Shown: positions 36,586 to 46,961, counted from the first letter of the stretch. The stretch is DNA of 64,000 nucleotides from Stappia sp. MMSF_3263 (GCF_030733745.1 NZ_JASHIK010000015.1:1-64000), one strand, 5' to 3'. Translations and numbers: made by a program. Notes: generated from the letters alone by a model not told the origin.

Positions 36586-39500
36586 TCAGCCACCGTGGCT
36601 GTGCTTGCCGTCCAGAAATTCCGGTCCTTCCAGTTCGCGCAGTACCCGTGTGATTTCTCTGTTGTAGCGCGCGCGCTTGGCCATCTCGAGACTGGCATAG
36701 AGCAGCCGCTCCGCTGGCAGTGGCCGGCCGCGATGCAGCAGCGACAGGGCATAGGTCGTCATGGCGCTGTTGAGGCGGAGATTCATAGCGTTGCGCCGGG
36801 CGATCGCTATGGCACGCGCCAGCAGCTTGCCAGCGGTCGAGGCCTCACCGTTTTCCAGCAGGATGCGGGCGCGCAGATGTAGCGCCTCGCAGGCAAGTGA
36901 GGGCGCGCCCATCAGGTCGGCATAGTCCTCGACCTCGCGCAGTCGTTGCATGGCGACCTCGGCTCTCGGCCGCTCCTTGACCGGCGTCAGCATCCTCGTG
37001 CGGATTTCTGACAAGACAATGTGGCGGCGAACGTCCTCGTGACCGCCTGTGTCTGCGAACTGACGTGCCTCGCCCAGCAGCAGTAGGGTCTGCTCAGGGT
37101 CTCGTGCCGCGGTAAGGCGGGCCTTATGGTTCAAAAACACAGCTGCACCGCGCACGTCGTCATCCTCGCGGCACCATTTGATTGCTTCGTTATACCGGCG
37201 CTCTGCCTTGTCAATATTGCCCATCAGGTGGTCGATTAGGCCGAGATAACCTGTGGCGAGCTTGAAGACCCGGTCGCGCCGAGCCGTCTCCGAATCCTGG
37301 ATTTGGTGCAGCCGCTTTTGCGCGGCGGTGAGGCGGCCGCGCTCGATCTGGACGATCGCGAGATTGAGCGAGATGCGGTTGTGCTGTCGTCCAGTGTCCT
37401 CCCGGCCGTCGATGCCGCGGTTAAGCTCGATCGCTTGACGCAGCAGCGCGACCGCGTCGGTGAGGTTGCCTTGCACCAGGCAGGTCAGCCCCGCCTCGTT
37501 GTAGAGCCAGACAATCTCGTCGCGGTAGAGCGCGTTCATCTTCGGCCAGTCGAGATCGGGGCGGTAGGCGCGGAAACCGGTCTCAAGGTCGGCCGCTGGG
37601 TCTGGATCCTTGCCAACGGCCCCGGCGGTGGCCGTTCTCAGGTCATCGACCTCGAGCAGTTCCCAGGCCTTGCGGATGATCCAGCGCAAGCGAACCTTGT
37701 AGGTCTCGAAATAGCCGCGTTTGCGCGCCGCCCGGCTGGCCGGAAGGCTCTTATAGTCCTCGAAGCGCGACACCACGGAGATCGAGAACGTGGAGCGTAC
37801 CATGGTCAGCGCCGCGCGCAGCGCCTCGACGCGGGTTGTGTGGTTGTCTGTCGAGAAGATCCAGGGCTCGAAGCGCTGCTCCGTGTGCGGGATGTCGGGA
37901 TATTGCGATAGGCCAACGAGCAGGCCGCGCAGGTATTCGTAGGCCTCATGGGTGAGCCGTGGCAGACCCGCGGGCATTGAGGCATAGAGCGAGGGAGAGA
38001 AGCTGTTTATGGCGATCGGGTCGGCCGTGCCGCTGCCAAGCTTGGAAATGCCGTAATGCTGCACGATGCGGTGGAGCGCGAAGCGATATTCGAGCCGCGG
38101 CGGCCAATCGCCTGGTCGCTTTGTCTCCTCCTGCGCAGTGCTGCTGGATTTCTGGGGCCGGTTCACCTGCGGATGCGGATGCAACCGAAAGCAAAGGCCG
38201 CGTAGCGCCAGCGTGTGCAGCGCCCGCGAGACGGTTCGCCGCCGGCTCACGTTGAACTCGGTCTTGGCATTGCGGAAATAGGCACGGATATCGGGCAAGC
38301 GCACGAGAACGTTGGCGCTGACCGGTGAGCCGATGACGGCAAGGCTGCGCAACAGCTTCTGATGCAGTTCGATGTCGTTTTCCGGATCGCCGATTGTGTG
38401 GAAGCGGGCGTAGGCGTCGAGCGCGGCCTGCAGCACGGTCTGTTCGCGCTGCTCGACACTGACATTGCGGATCTCGTTGACGGTGTTGAAGATGAAGGCC
38501 TCGGCCTTCTCGGCACCCTCGAGCAATGTCTTCTCACGCAGCACAATGCGCTGGGCCGCAGCGAGCAGTAGCGTCATGCAAAGGCGATTTGCGCCGAGAT
38601 GCCGGCGGATCTCCTGCCATTGGCGTTCGGACGGGTCGGTCGCGGAAATGTAGCGATTGATCAGGATTTCCTTGAGTTGGTTGGCTGCCTCCTCGCCGAT
38701 CTTCGTCGGGTTGCTGGCGAGGCACGGATTCGAGATCACACACTCGGCGACAGCGATCTCGATATTTCCCCAGTTCGCCGCAAGTTCCTCCGCCAGTTTG
38801 TCCGGATCCGGTTGGGACCAGGCTGTGTTTCGTCCGGCAAGGGCCTCTTGAAGGGCGGTGGTCGCCTGAAGGTCCGCCAGGCTTTTGAGCTGCTCTTCCG
38901 TTTTGGCGTCGTGCCGGTGCGTGTGCAGCACGAACAGTGCGGTCGCTAGCAGGAAGAAATTGTCGATGAGGAAGTTCGTCGTCTTCATCGGCCGGGCGAA
39001 ATGGACGAGGTTCGTCTGGTCGCTCGTCGCCTGCCTATCGCTTGACGTGAAGGGGATGCCGGAGGCGACGGCGCGCTGCTGCACGCTCTCTTGGCCGCGA
39101 GCATTCATGGCAGGTCGGTCGATGCGAATCGGATGCAGCGCCGGCTCCGGCGGGCGGTCCGGGCTCGCCCGCATCCGCCCTTTCGGCCCTGGTGCGGGCT
39201 CGCGCCACAGATTGCCGAGCCCGGTCTCCGCGCCTGTCGCGATCACGTCGATTGGAAGCTGCCTGGCCTCCTCGGACATGAGGAAGGCGAGGATGTCATT
39301 GATTTCGGCGTTCTTGGCGCGGCCGTTGCGCTCGATAAGCAGTTCGATGCCATTGATATAGACGAGGACTCGCGGCTGCAATCCGAGTGTGTTTTTGGGG
39401 GAGCGAAGAAAGGTTCCGCTCGCCTGGCCGAAGGCTGCAAGCGCCTGACGCAGGTGCAGGGTGCGCTGGAGGTCTGTGCGCGCCGGGGCGGGCTTGCCTG

Positions 39501-42500
39501 CCCGGCTGCCGTGGTCCGCCGCAGGATCGGCTTCGTCGTGTAGTATTTTGCGAAGCCTTTTTCGTAACTCTTCCGGATCAGAGCCGACATTGGCAAGCTC
39601 CTCGCATGTCCGCCGGACATCTCTGGCTAGTTCCTCCAACGCGTCGATCAGCATGTCATAGACCGAGGCGATCTCGGTCGAGAAGCTGAGATTGATGAAG
39701 ATCGCACCAAAATAGGCCGGTACGATTGGGGTTTCTGAATTGGGCGGGAGCAGCCCGTTCTCCGGCCATGCCGCCCGCATGTAGGCCGAAAGGCCGAGTG
39801 CGGTGCTCATCATGGATAGCAAGCAGCCCTTGCCGAGGCCGCGATGGGCAGCGATCGTGTAGAAGCGTCGCCCCGGCCTGAGCAGGCCACCCGTCTCGTC
39901 CTTGCAACGCTGTAGGTAGACCGCGCGCAGGAATGTGTCTGCGGCGCGCACGCCGGTGACGTTCAGCTTATTGATATCATTTGCAAGTTTTTCCGGGCCG
40001 GCGATAGCTTTCTGATCTGGCCAGGCATCTGCCACGCGTGATTCCGCCTTCGTCATATCCGTGATCACGCTGTCGACGCGGTAACGGATGAAACGCCGCG
40101 GTAGCACGAGGTTCTGTTCCGCAAATTCATCGCCAAGGGACGTATCGGCCGCCATCCGCTCGAACTTCGCCAGCCGGTGCGGCGGGCTCTGCTGCCAGCG
40201 CTCCCACCACGACCGCCATTCTTTCTCGAGTCCTTCGAGCGAGGCGTTGAGCGATCCGGTCAGCAGCGCACCATAGAGGCCTTCAAGCGCGATCTCCTGG
40301 GCGGTGAAGTCGCGCAGCACGGTGCCGAGCTTGGCATTGGCAGGGGGCCCCATCACCACCTGCCGCGTCACATGCGTCAGAAGTTGCAGGTAGAAATCGA
40401 GATAGGGCGTGCCGTCCACCTTCTCGTCACCGTGGCGGGCACGTGCGTCCCGCGCCGCCTTCGATGTCTTGTGGCGGACCGGGGTGAAAATCGGGCAAAC
40501 CAGTCGGGCACGCAGGTTACTATGTGTTTCGACGGGAAATAGATCGTCTTCTTCAAGTTTTTTTCTGCCAAACAATGTAGCGAGAACAGTCTGCTCGCGC
40601 CCATTGTGCACGAGCTTTCCGAGGTCGTCTTCGAGGCGTTTGAACAGCGTCGTGCGGTCGTCCAGATTCTTTCCGGTGTCCGTCTTCAAGTTCCGTGGAT
40701 AGGGCTCTTTCTCGGGGGTGGGGCGACGTCCTCGCGTCCAACGCTTAAGTGCGTCCCGACGATCCTTTGCGATTGCCTTCAGCGTGCCGATAAGGGTCAG
40801 GGTCTTGTGCAGCCAGTCGAGATCTTGCGGCGTGCCGTCGATGCTGACCTGGCCGCCGCCGAAGAAGATCGTGTGCACGCCGTAGCGAAGATAGAGGGCG
40901 GTGCTTGCCTTGGCGCGCGCGTCTTCGTCCTTTTCGGCCGGCAGCAGCACGATGGAGGTGTATCCGACCTCGCGATCGCGGTCACTGATGAACTGGCGCA
41001 GCGGCCGCAGCAAGTCTGCCTCGGTCATGCCAAGGCCGAGAAACAGGATCGGCGCGCCTGAAAAGGCGACCGATATGCCTTCGTCGACCATCTCCCGCAT
41101 TGCGTCGCGCCGCAGGTAGAGGTCCATGTAGTCGGCTTCCGTCACGACGATCTCTTCGTCGCGGCTTGCCCGGCCGTGCAGATGGAATACCGACGCGTCG
41201 ACCCCTTCGTCGCTCACCGTGAAGCTGACGAGATCTGATGCGGTCTCGCGGCGAAAGGTCAGATCGCGGAACACACCGCCAAGACTGTCGGCCCGGTGGC
41301 TGCGCAGATCCATGTAGCCGCGAGGAAACGGACTTCCGTCGGAAGGCCCGTCGCGACTTTCATGCTCGAACCGTCTGTATCCTGCGTCTTGGAAATAGCG
41401 CTCGATCTCGAAGTCGTAATTGGTCGTCAGAAAGCGGCTGATCTTGAGTTTGCGTGCCGTCTTGACGAGCGGGTCGAACCGCTCGGAAACGACCGAACGC
41501 CTGGAGCGGAAGTCGGCGGGTTTCACTTCGTCGAAGATCGTCAGTTGGGGAAGGCCTGCATTCGGATTGGTTTCCTTCAGCCTCTCGATCGGGTCTTTCA
41601 AAAGGGCAAGGAACATGCCGGCCAGAAAGCGCGAGGACGGCGTCAGGAATGTGTGCTCGTGTCCGGACATCTGGCCAGGATCTGCCGCCTGATCCCTGAG
41701 GTTTGCGGTGATGAAACCCGCTATACCCTGCCAGCCGGCCGCCTCGGAGGGCAGGGCCTCGATGATCTTGCGGATGTTCCGGCAGCGGAATGGTGTCAGT
41801 ACATGGTAGCGTTCGGGTTTCTGGCGGATGCCGGGAATCCGCCGGCTGAGCTTTTCGGTGTTGAGCACATCGAGGGTTCGCCGCATCTCGTCGACGCGCT
41901 TTTTACGATCGCCCCTGGGATCCCTCCGTCCGCTCTCCCAGTCGTAGCAAAAGCCGCGCAGCAGGCTGTGTTCAGCGTGGGCTGTCTCGTCGACGAGAAG
42001 CATCTTCACCAGATCGGAAAAGGACATCTGCGTCTCGGCCTTGCGGGCCTGCCGGTAGTAGTCTGTCAGGCTGGCTCTGAAGGTCCCGTAGAGCTTCTTA
42101 TAGGCGGATTTCGAGTTGGCTACCGTTGCACACAGGACCGGCGTCAGGATCTTCAGGCTGTCGACCGGGGCAGCATTGTCGGCGTCGTGCAGACAGCCGA
42201 GCGCATTGCGCGCCAGGATCTCTTTCTTGTCTTTGGGCGTGATGTCGCGTTTGTGCAGGAACAGGATCGCCTGCCGCTGGAGCAGGTCGTGCAGCTGCTG
42301 AGCGATCTCGAACAGGATCGGCAGGCTCTCACCGCCGGGAAAGCTACCGCTGTCGCTTTTGGTCAGTTCGAAGGTCCGCTTGAGCCTGGTCACGTCCGCG
42401 TGCGCATGGTTGACTTGCCGCTGGCGGCTCACCACCCAGCGCGCCACATTGCGGGCGTCTCCGACGGTAAAGTCATTGATCTGGGTCGTGGTTTTTGGAT

Positions 42501-42978
42501 CCGATCCGGCGGCAGATCCACTGGGATAGATGCGCAGGCGCAGGCGCTTGAGGTCGTCGGACGTGTCGCTGGTACCATTTGGCAGCAGTGCTCCTGCCTC
42601 GAACGCTTTGGGATCGAGATCCGGATCGACGATGTAGAGGCTCCTTGCGAGCGTGCTCCGGGATTGCTCGACCAGTTTCTCGAAGCACTCCGCCGTGCGC
42701 CACACAGCATCGATCTGCACGTCCTGCCATTCCCGCCAGCTCAGCCGGCCGAAGCTTGCCGAAAAGCCCGAGCCGATGAAGGTGGTGAGATTGCGACTGT
42801 TGATCGCCTGGAACAGCAGCTGTTTGCCCTTGCCCTCAATCAGGCTCATGTCAAGCGTGTCGTCGATCTGGTGGATCGTATAAGGCCAGTAACGCAGCTG
42901 CTCGCGCAACTCCTCGAAGAAGTCGGCCTTTTCCTTGGCAGCCTTCTCGCCGCCTCCCGCCGCCGGTTCTGTCGTCAT
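36586..42978 (-). CDS. SIR2 - STAND NTPase - TPR protein, probable antiphage effector
   Basis: 2,130 residues. N-terminal SIR2-like NADase region: NLTTFIGSGFSASFGRLSW at 63-81, LTTNYDFEIERYF near 516, VFHLHGRASRDEEIVVTEAD near 598 and FLGLGMTEADLLRPLR. Central STAND-type NTPase: Walker A HRGLGKGCLLS near 1043 and Walker B VLVYINGIELL near 1202. The C-terminal 400 residues are helical TPR-like repeats (NEAGLTCLVQGNLTDAVALL, LGLIDHLMGNIDKAERRYNE). Effector-NTPase-sensor order is that of Avs-type defence proteins, where phage protein binding activates NAD+ depletion. The start at 42978 (MTTEPAAGG) leaves 55 bases after the AAA+ gene. Longer than the SIR2-STAND proteins I know of. Confidence 0.82.
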   Translation of the reverse strand: MTTEPAAGGGEKAAKEKADFFEELREQLRYWPYTIHQIDDTLDMSLIEGKGKQLLFQAINSRNLTTFIGSGFSASFGRLSWREWQDVQIDAVWRTAECFEKLVEQSRSTLARSLYIVDPDLDPKAFEAGALLPNGTSDTSDDLKRLRLRIYPSGSAAGSDPKTTTQINDFTVGDARNVARWVVSRQRQVNHAHADVTRLKRTFELTKSDSGSFPGGESLPILFEIAQQLHDLLQRQAILFLHKRDITPKDKKEILARNALGCLHDADNAAPVDSLKILTPVLCATVANSKSAYKKLYGTFRASLTDYYRQARKAETQMSFSDLVKMLLVDETAHAEHSLLRGFCYDWESGRRDPRGDRKKRVDEMRRTLDVLNTEKLSRRIPGIRQKPERYHVLTPFRCRNIRKIIEALPSEAAGWQGIAGFITANLRDQAADPGQMSGHEHTFLTPSSRFLAGMFLALLKDPIERLKETNPNAGLPQLTIFDEVKPADFRSRRSVVSERFDPLVKTARKLKISRFLTTNYDFEIERYFQDAGYRRFEHESRDGPSDGSPFPRGYMDLRSHRADSLGGVFRDLTFRRETASDLVSFTVSDEGVDASVFHLHGRASRDEEIVVTEADYMDLYLRRDAMREMVDEGISVAFSGAPILFLGLGMTEADLLRPLRQFISDRDREVGYTSIVLLPAEKDEDARAKASTALYLRYGVHTIFFGGGQVSIDGTPQDLDWLHKTLTLIGTLKAIAKDRRDALKRWTRGRRPTPEKEPYPRNLKTDTGKNLDDRTTLFKRLEDDLGKLVHNGREQTVLATLFGRKKLEEDDLFPVETHSNLRARLVCPIFTPVRHKTSKAARDARARHGDEKVDGTPYLDFYLQLLTHVTRQVVMGPPANAKLGTVLRDFTAQEIALEGLYGALLTGSLNASLEGLEKEWRSWWERWQQSPPHRLAKFERMAADTSLGDEFAEQNLVLPRRFIRYRVDSVITDMTKAESRVADAWPDQKAIAGPEKLANDINKLNVTGVRAADTFLRAVYLQRCKDETGGLLRPGRRFYTIAAHRGLGKGCLLSMMSTALGLSAYMRAAWPENGLLPPNSETPIVPAYFGAIFINLSFSTEIASVYDMLIDALEELARDVRRTCEELANVGSDPEELRKRLRKILHDEADPAADHGSRAGKPAPARTDLQRTLHLRQALAAFGQASGTFLRSPKNTLGLQPRVLVYINGIELLIERNGRAKNAEINDILAFLMSEEARQLPIDVIATGAETGLGNLWREPAPGPKGRMRASPDRPPEPALHPIRIDRPAMNARGQESVQQRAVASGIPFTSSDRQATSDQTNLVHFARPMKTTNFLIDNFFLLATALFVLHTHRHDAKTEEQLKSLADLQATTALQEALAGRNTAWSQPDPDKLAEELAANWGNIEIAVAECVISNPCLASNPTKIGEEAANQLKEILINRYISATDPSERQWQEIRRHLGANRLCMTLLLAAAQRIVLREKTLLEGAEKAEAFIFNTVNEIRNVSVEQREQTVLQAALDAYARFHTIGDPENDIELHQKLLRSLAVIGSPVSANVLVRLPDIRAYFRNAKTEFNVSRRRTVSRALHTLALRGLCFRLHPHPQVNRPQKSSSTAQEETKRPGDWPPRLEYRFALHRIVQHYGISKLGSGTADPIAINSFSPSLYASMPAGLPRLTHEAYEYLRGLLVGLSQYPDIPHTEQRFEPWIFSTDNHTTRVEALRAALTMVRSTFSISVVSRFEDYKSLPASRAARKRGYFETYKVRLRWIIRKAWELLEVDDLRTATAGAVGKDPDPAADLETGFRAYRPDLDWPKMNALYRDEIVWLYNEAGLTCLVQGNLTDAVALLRQAIELNRGIDGREDTGRQHNRISLNLAIVQIERGRLTAAQKRLHQIQDSETARRDRVFKLATGYLGLIDHLMGNIDKAERRYNEAIKWCREDDDVRGAAVFLNHKARLTAARDPEQTLLLLGEARQFADTGGHEDVRRHIVLSEIRTRMLTPVKERPRAEVAMQRLREVEDYADLMGAPSLACEALHLRARILLENGEASTAGKLLARAIAIARRNAMNLRLNSAMTTYALSLLHRGRPLPAERLLYASLEMAKRARYNREITRVLRELEGPEFLDGKHSHGG

Positions 42979-43033
42979 GCGTCCCCACCCCTGAATGTCT
43001 CTCTGCTTCCGTCTGCCAGCGCCTGGTCCGGTC

Positions 43034-45121
43034 TCAGCTCCCCAGGGCGAGCCGCTGGAAATCACCTGCGTCCACATGCATGCCGAGCTGGTCGGTTTCA
43101 GGCAGGTCGGACACGGCATAGCGCGCGGCGCGCGGCCCGAGCGTGCTCATCTGGATGATCTTTTCCATTGACCGCGCGCCATGACGGAAGCTCGGGACCT
43201 CTAGAAAGGCGTTGAGGACACCGTCGTCGATCGAGGCCTTGCCGCTGGCCTTGTCGATGATGGACGGGGCGCGCTGTTCCAACATGCTGCGCAACAAGAT
43301 GGCGCGGCGAAGCACGTGATCACCGTCGCCGCCATCGGCGCCGCGGTCGTCGGGATCAGGGCCGCGCACGTCTATGTGGCCGCTCAGGCGCGAGACGAAG
43401 TCCGTGAGCTTCCGCTCCGGTGTGTCGGCGGCCTTGGCATTCAGCTCTGCGAACTTGCGGCTGGTGCCACCGGCGAACACGAACACGCCGGTGCCGATCG
43501 GATGGAGTCGCGCGCCCTCACGAAAGGTTCCGTCCTGCATCGGCGCGAGGAAATGCGGCACGAGCGAAAGCCCGTGGGAGTCGAATTCGTCGAAGAAGCA
43601 GAGCGGTGTCTTGCCCTTGAGGTTCTCATCACGGATCTCGTGGAAGAAGCCGGGCAGGTCTTCTGCTGTGGCTTCCGACAGGTTGAAGACCTTCACCGAG
43701 AGCCCGAGCGGCTCGACCATCTGGTTGATGCCGAACGACTTTCCTGCTCCCGGCGGGCCAAACACCGCAATCGACAGCGGCTTTGTTGCGCCGCGATCCG
43801 CCAGATAGCTCCGGACCAGGCGGTTGATGGCACGATATCCCTCGATTTCTGTCCGGTCGACGGTGAAGAACTTTCCGAAGCGGGCCGAGGGGACGCTTGA
43901 CAACACGCCCAAACCGTCGCGGACGACTTGCCGGGCGATGTTGTCATTCGGATGCGATCGCGGGATCACGACACGCGCGGTCGGATCTGTGGCGACGAGA
44001 TCCGTTGCGCAGCGATAGCGCGCGATCTGCGCTGCAGTGGGCTTTGGCATTGGAAACTGCAGCTGATCGCCGCGTTCGGTAAGACGGGCCTGGGCGAAGG
44101 CACGCTGCCAGGCCAGGGCGTTGAGGACTGACTTGTGCAATTCCTCGCGTGCGAGCGGTTGCCCGGCATCGGCGACGCCACGCGCAAGCGCTGTAGTGAA
44201 ACTGTTCATCTTGCCGAACAGGTCACCGGCCTGTTCGGTCTCGACATCGCCCTCGGCAAGCGTCGGGTCGAACAGAAGGTCGAGGGGCGGGGCGGAGGTC
44301 GTGTTGCGGCTCAGGATCGCTGCAGCTTCAACATCGAACAGCACCAGCACGTGGTCGCAACCCGAGAGAAGCCTCGGCAGTAGCCCTTCGGCCAACGCTG
44401 CCTGCTGCGACAGATCCTCGACAATGCGTTCCCACGACAGGCCGCGTGCAAGCCGGACGCCGCTGGCCCTCAGGTTTTCGGCGTTGAGGATAAGAATCCG
44501 TGTCGAACCAGCAAGCGCCGCAATCCGTTCCCAAAGAGCACCTTCGCCGAGAGGCAGGTGCATCTTGTGCAGGATCGTCCGCTGGGACGCCGATATGTCG
44601 GACAACGGCGGCCCCCAGATGTCTTCGCGCTCGCGCAGGCCACCGCTCGCATCGTTGAGAATGATGATCGGCCAGCTACCCTCGGGGCAGGTTTCCGAGA
44701 TCCGAGATCGCAGCGCTGCCCGCGTGCTCGCGCGATAGCCCGCAAAGCCGGATATGCGCAACTCGAGCGGCGCTTCGGGGCGGTGCTGGAGGAACTGGCC
44801 GGATGCATCGACATAGCGCACATGGGCGAGAGACTCGACATGGGTCACGCTGCCTCCAGTTCGCGCGTCGTCCGTGTCCGGGTCGCTCGGCCTTGTTTTC
44901 GGTCCTGCCATTGTCACGTTGAAGCCATGCGCCAGGAGCATCTCACGGGTCATGTGCACCCCACCGCGGCGCGTCCACATCTTCCATGTGCCGTAGTGCG
45001 CCCAGTCGGGACTGCTCTGGCCACCGATCGGTGGAATTTCGAGAATGAAATGGTCGGTGGCAGGGTCGCCGAGAAGTAGCGCTGAGCGGGGCGAGGGGTT
45101 ATTTTCAACCAAGGCATGCAC
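43034..45121 (-). CDS. AAA+ ATPase with PfkB-like N-terminal region, partner of the SIR2-STAND protein
   Basis: 695 residues. Residues 1-290 resemble a ribokinase/PfkB-type fold: LLLGDPATDHFILEI, WTRRGGVHMTREMLL, ILILNAENLRASGVRL, ARGLSWERIVEDLS, VLVLFDVEAAAIL. The C-terminal half is AAA+: Walker A FGPPGAGKSFGI near 452, Walker B PLCFFDEFDSHG near 503, sensor region FVFAGGTSRKFAEL. The start is taken as GTG 45121, but no good ribosome site precedes it and the frame stays open upstream, so the true start is uncertain. First gene of a two-gene operon. It may regulate or load the SIR2-STAND effector. The PfkB-like call is by motif style only. Confidence 0.75.
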   Translation of the reverse strand: MHALVENNPSPRSALLLGDPATDHFILEIPPIGGQSSPDWAHYGTWKMWTRRGGVHMTREMLLAHGFNVTMAGPKTRPSDPDTDDARTGGSVTHVESLAHVRYVDASGQFLQHRPEAPLELRISGFAGYRASTRAALRSRISETCPEGSWPIIILNDASGGLREREDIWGPPLSDISASQRTILHKMHLPLGEGALWERIAALAGSTRILILNAENLRASGVRLARGLSWERIVEDLSQQAALAEGLLPRLLSGCDHVLVLFDVEAAAILSRNTTSAPPLDLLFDPTLAEGDVETEQAGDLFGKMNSFTTALARGVADAGQPLAREELHKSVLNALAWQRAFAQARLTERGDQLQFPMPKPTAAQIARYRCATDLVATDPTARVVIPRSHPNDNIARQVVRDGLGVLSSVPSARFGKFFTVDRTEIEGYRAINRLVRSYLADRGATKPLSIAVFGPPGAGKSFGINQMVEPLGLSVKVFNLSEATAEDLPGFFHEIRDENLKGKTPLCFFDEFDSHGLSLVPHFLAPMQDGTFREGARLHPIGTGVFVFAGGTSRKFAELNAKAADTPERKLTDFVSRLSGHIDVRGPDPDDRGADGGDGDHVLRRAILLRSMLEQRAPSIIDKASGKASIDDGVLNAFLEVPSFRHGARSMEKIIQMSTLGPRAARYAVSDLPETDQLGMHVDAGDFQRLALGS

Positions 45122-45408
45122 TCCAAAAAACTTGTCCGGCAGGCGAGGTATCGTCCGGTGAATTAACGGTTCTACAATTGCATCCCGGTGGGTCGAGGAC
45201 AGTCCAAAAAAGTAACTGAGCGTAATTCCAGGATAGATTGCATGTGCGGAACGCAGAAGTAAAGAAGAGCTGGGAGGCGTCTCGACTGATCCGCTCTACG
45301 CACTCGTCGCCTAAAAGCCTTCAAATTCTGCCGGTGTTGGGGATGTCGGCGGCTGTCGCCGGCATTCTCGCCCAGCATAACTCAAGCGACCCGACAAGGA
45401 AGACAGAC

Positions 45409-45585
45409 ATGGGTGCCGACCTGCGCCATTTATGGTCCGATGAACAGATTGAGGAAGCGCTCCAGAAGTTTCGGGAGGAGGATCCCGATATCTATGAGGT
45501 TGCTCTAATATGCTCACCGACGCGTGACGCTCTGCTCCTCACCCTCGTATCAGGAGGGTACCTCCCTCAGGGTCCTGCGGACTGA
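45409..45585 (+). CDS. Small hypothetical protein (58 residues)
   Basis: MGADLRHLWSDEQIEEALQK and so on: acidic, with a helical N-terminus and a hydrophobic VALICSP/LLLTLVSGGYL part. AAGGA precedes the ATG. It is divergent from the AAA+/SIR2 operon. No family recognised; a longer frame from 45238 is possible. Coding status is uncertain. Confidence 0.35.
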   Translation: MGADLRHLWSDEQIEEALQKFREEDPDIYEVALICSPTRDALLLTLVSGGYLPQGPAD

Positions 45586-45897
45586 CAACCTAAGCGTCAT
45601 GGTGGGCCGGTTTCGTTGGCGACCGTGCCATCAGGAGGATGGCGGATTAATCCGGCGAAAGGAGGGAGCTTGTGCTGCGGCTTCCATCCGATTGAAATCC
45701 ATTGCCACAGCGCCGCGGTCCGGGCTCGAATTCATGTGGCGTTCATGTCACGCGGATGGGTTCGAAGATTCTTCTAGTCTATTGAAAACGCCAAGTTTTA
45801 ACTGCAGGCTCCAAGAGGTCGTTGCGGGCCAGCTGTTGTACGGTTTGAAAGACCGATGACGGGCCGCGGTTTCGGCTCAAATCGCTGCCAATAGACT

Positions 45898-46959
45898 TTA
45901 TCTGCGCTCTTTACGGGGCGTCCCGACGCGGCTTGCCGCGTAGGGCAGGATCGCCACAATGAGGAACACCCTCAGCACATGGTGCGCTGCGACCATGGCG
46001 GGATCGATCATGAGCGCGAGCGCGACAACACCGAGCTCCGGCGCGCCGCCTGGCAGATAGGCAAGGAACAGCGGTGCGATGTCACCACCAGTGAAGGTCG
46101 CGAGGATGAACGCGGCTGCAAGGGAGCCGGCGGCCAGAACAATGCCCACGAGCCCCGCCAGCCAGCCGTCACGCGCGATCTGGCGCAGGGTATACTTGGC
46201 AAAGCGAGCGCCGACACCGGATCCGATCACGATCTGCGCCAGGATCGAAAGGAGGATCGGAACATGAACCGTGCTTGTTCCGCTTGCGTGCAGAACCGCT
46301 GAAGTGAGCAGGGGCAGCAGGAGCATTACCGAGGGAAAGCGCAACAGTGAGGCGAGATACCAGCTGGCCAGCGCCACAAGGGCGAGCTTGCCGTGCTCCG
46401 TGAGGTCAAAGGCCTCGGGAGCGGTGAAGGCTGTTTGGTTCGCTGCCGACAGGTCGAGGCCGGACATCCATTCGAGCAGAAGTGGAGCGGATGCGAGCAG
46501 CACCACCAGACGGGCGGTATGGCAAAGGACCACGCGGTTTGCTTCGGTCTTGTAGTGCTCGGCCAGCATTGTCACCACGGACAGTCCGCCGGGCATTGCC
46601 GAGAACAAGGCCGTCTCGCGGTTCATGTCTCCCCAACGCCGGAAGACGGCATAGGCAAACAGGCCGAATGCGAAAGACAGAAGCGACATCGCAGCAAGGC
46701 TGATGCCCCATGTACCCGCACGCGCGACGACATCGGGGGTGAATCCGGTGCCGAGCATTGTGCCGATGGCCACCATCGCATAGCTGCGCCAGGCCTGTGG
46801 CAGAGAAGGGCGAAACGTCGAGACCTGTGTGATCAAGGCTGCCCCGGCAAGGCTCCCGAGCACCCAGGGAAGGGGGAGGTTGAGCAGGAAAAAGACGAAA
46901 CCGCCCGCCGCCCCGATGCCAATCGTCGCGGCGCCGCGCATGACGGGCGAGGCGAGCAT
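45898..46959 (-). CDS. AbrB-family membrane protein
   Basis: 353 residues with about ten hydrophobic segments. The duplicated AbrB-type architecture is visible: LPWVLGSLAGAALI and AMVAIGTMLGTGFTPDVVAR in the first half, QIVIGSGVGARFAKYTLRQI and LFLAYLPGGAPELGVVALAL in the second. The proteins are putative transporters or regulators of ammonium/carboxylate exchange; function is poorly known. The ATG at 46959 starts two bases after the tctA stop, so it belongs to the tctCBA operon; the longer frame to 47274 is a shadow of tctA. Confidence 0.88.
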   Translation of the reverse strand: MLASPVMRGAATIGIGAAGGFVFFLLNLPLPWVLGSLAGAALITQVSTFRPSLPQAWRSYAMVAIGTMLGTGFTPDVVARAGTWGISLAAMSLLSFAFGLFAYAVFRRWGDMNRETALFSAMPGGLSVVTMLAEHYKTEANRVVLCHTARLVVLLASAPLLLEWMSGLDLSAANQTAFTAPEAFDLTEHGKLALVALASWYLASLLRFPSVMLLLPLLTSAVLHASGTSTVHVPILLSILAQIVIGSGVGARFAKYTLRQIARDGWLAGLVGIVLAAGSLAAAFILATFTGGDIAPLFLAYLPGGAPELGVVALALMIDPAMVAAHHVLRVFLIVAILPYAASRVGTPRKERR

Positions 46960-46961
46960 GC

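Noticed and set aside
41296-43158. 620-residue plus-strand frame
   Set aside because: Antisense to the SIR2 part of the giant defence gene, which has recognisable motifs.
45172-45378. Upstream extension or leader frame of the AAA+ gene
   Set aside because: The frame upstream of 45121 is open but holds no usual start codon with a ribosome site, so the extent is left uncertain.
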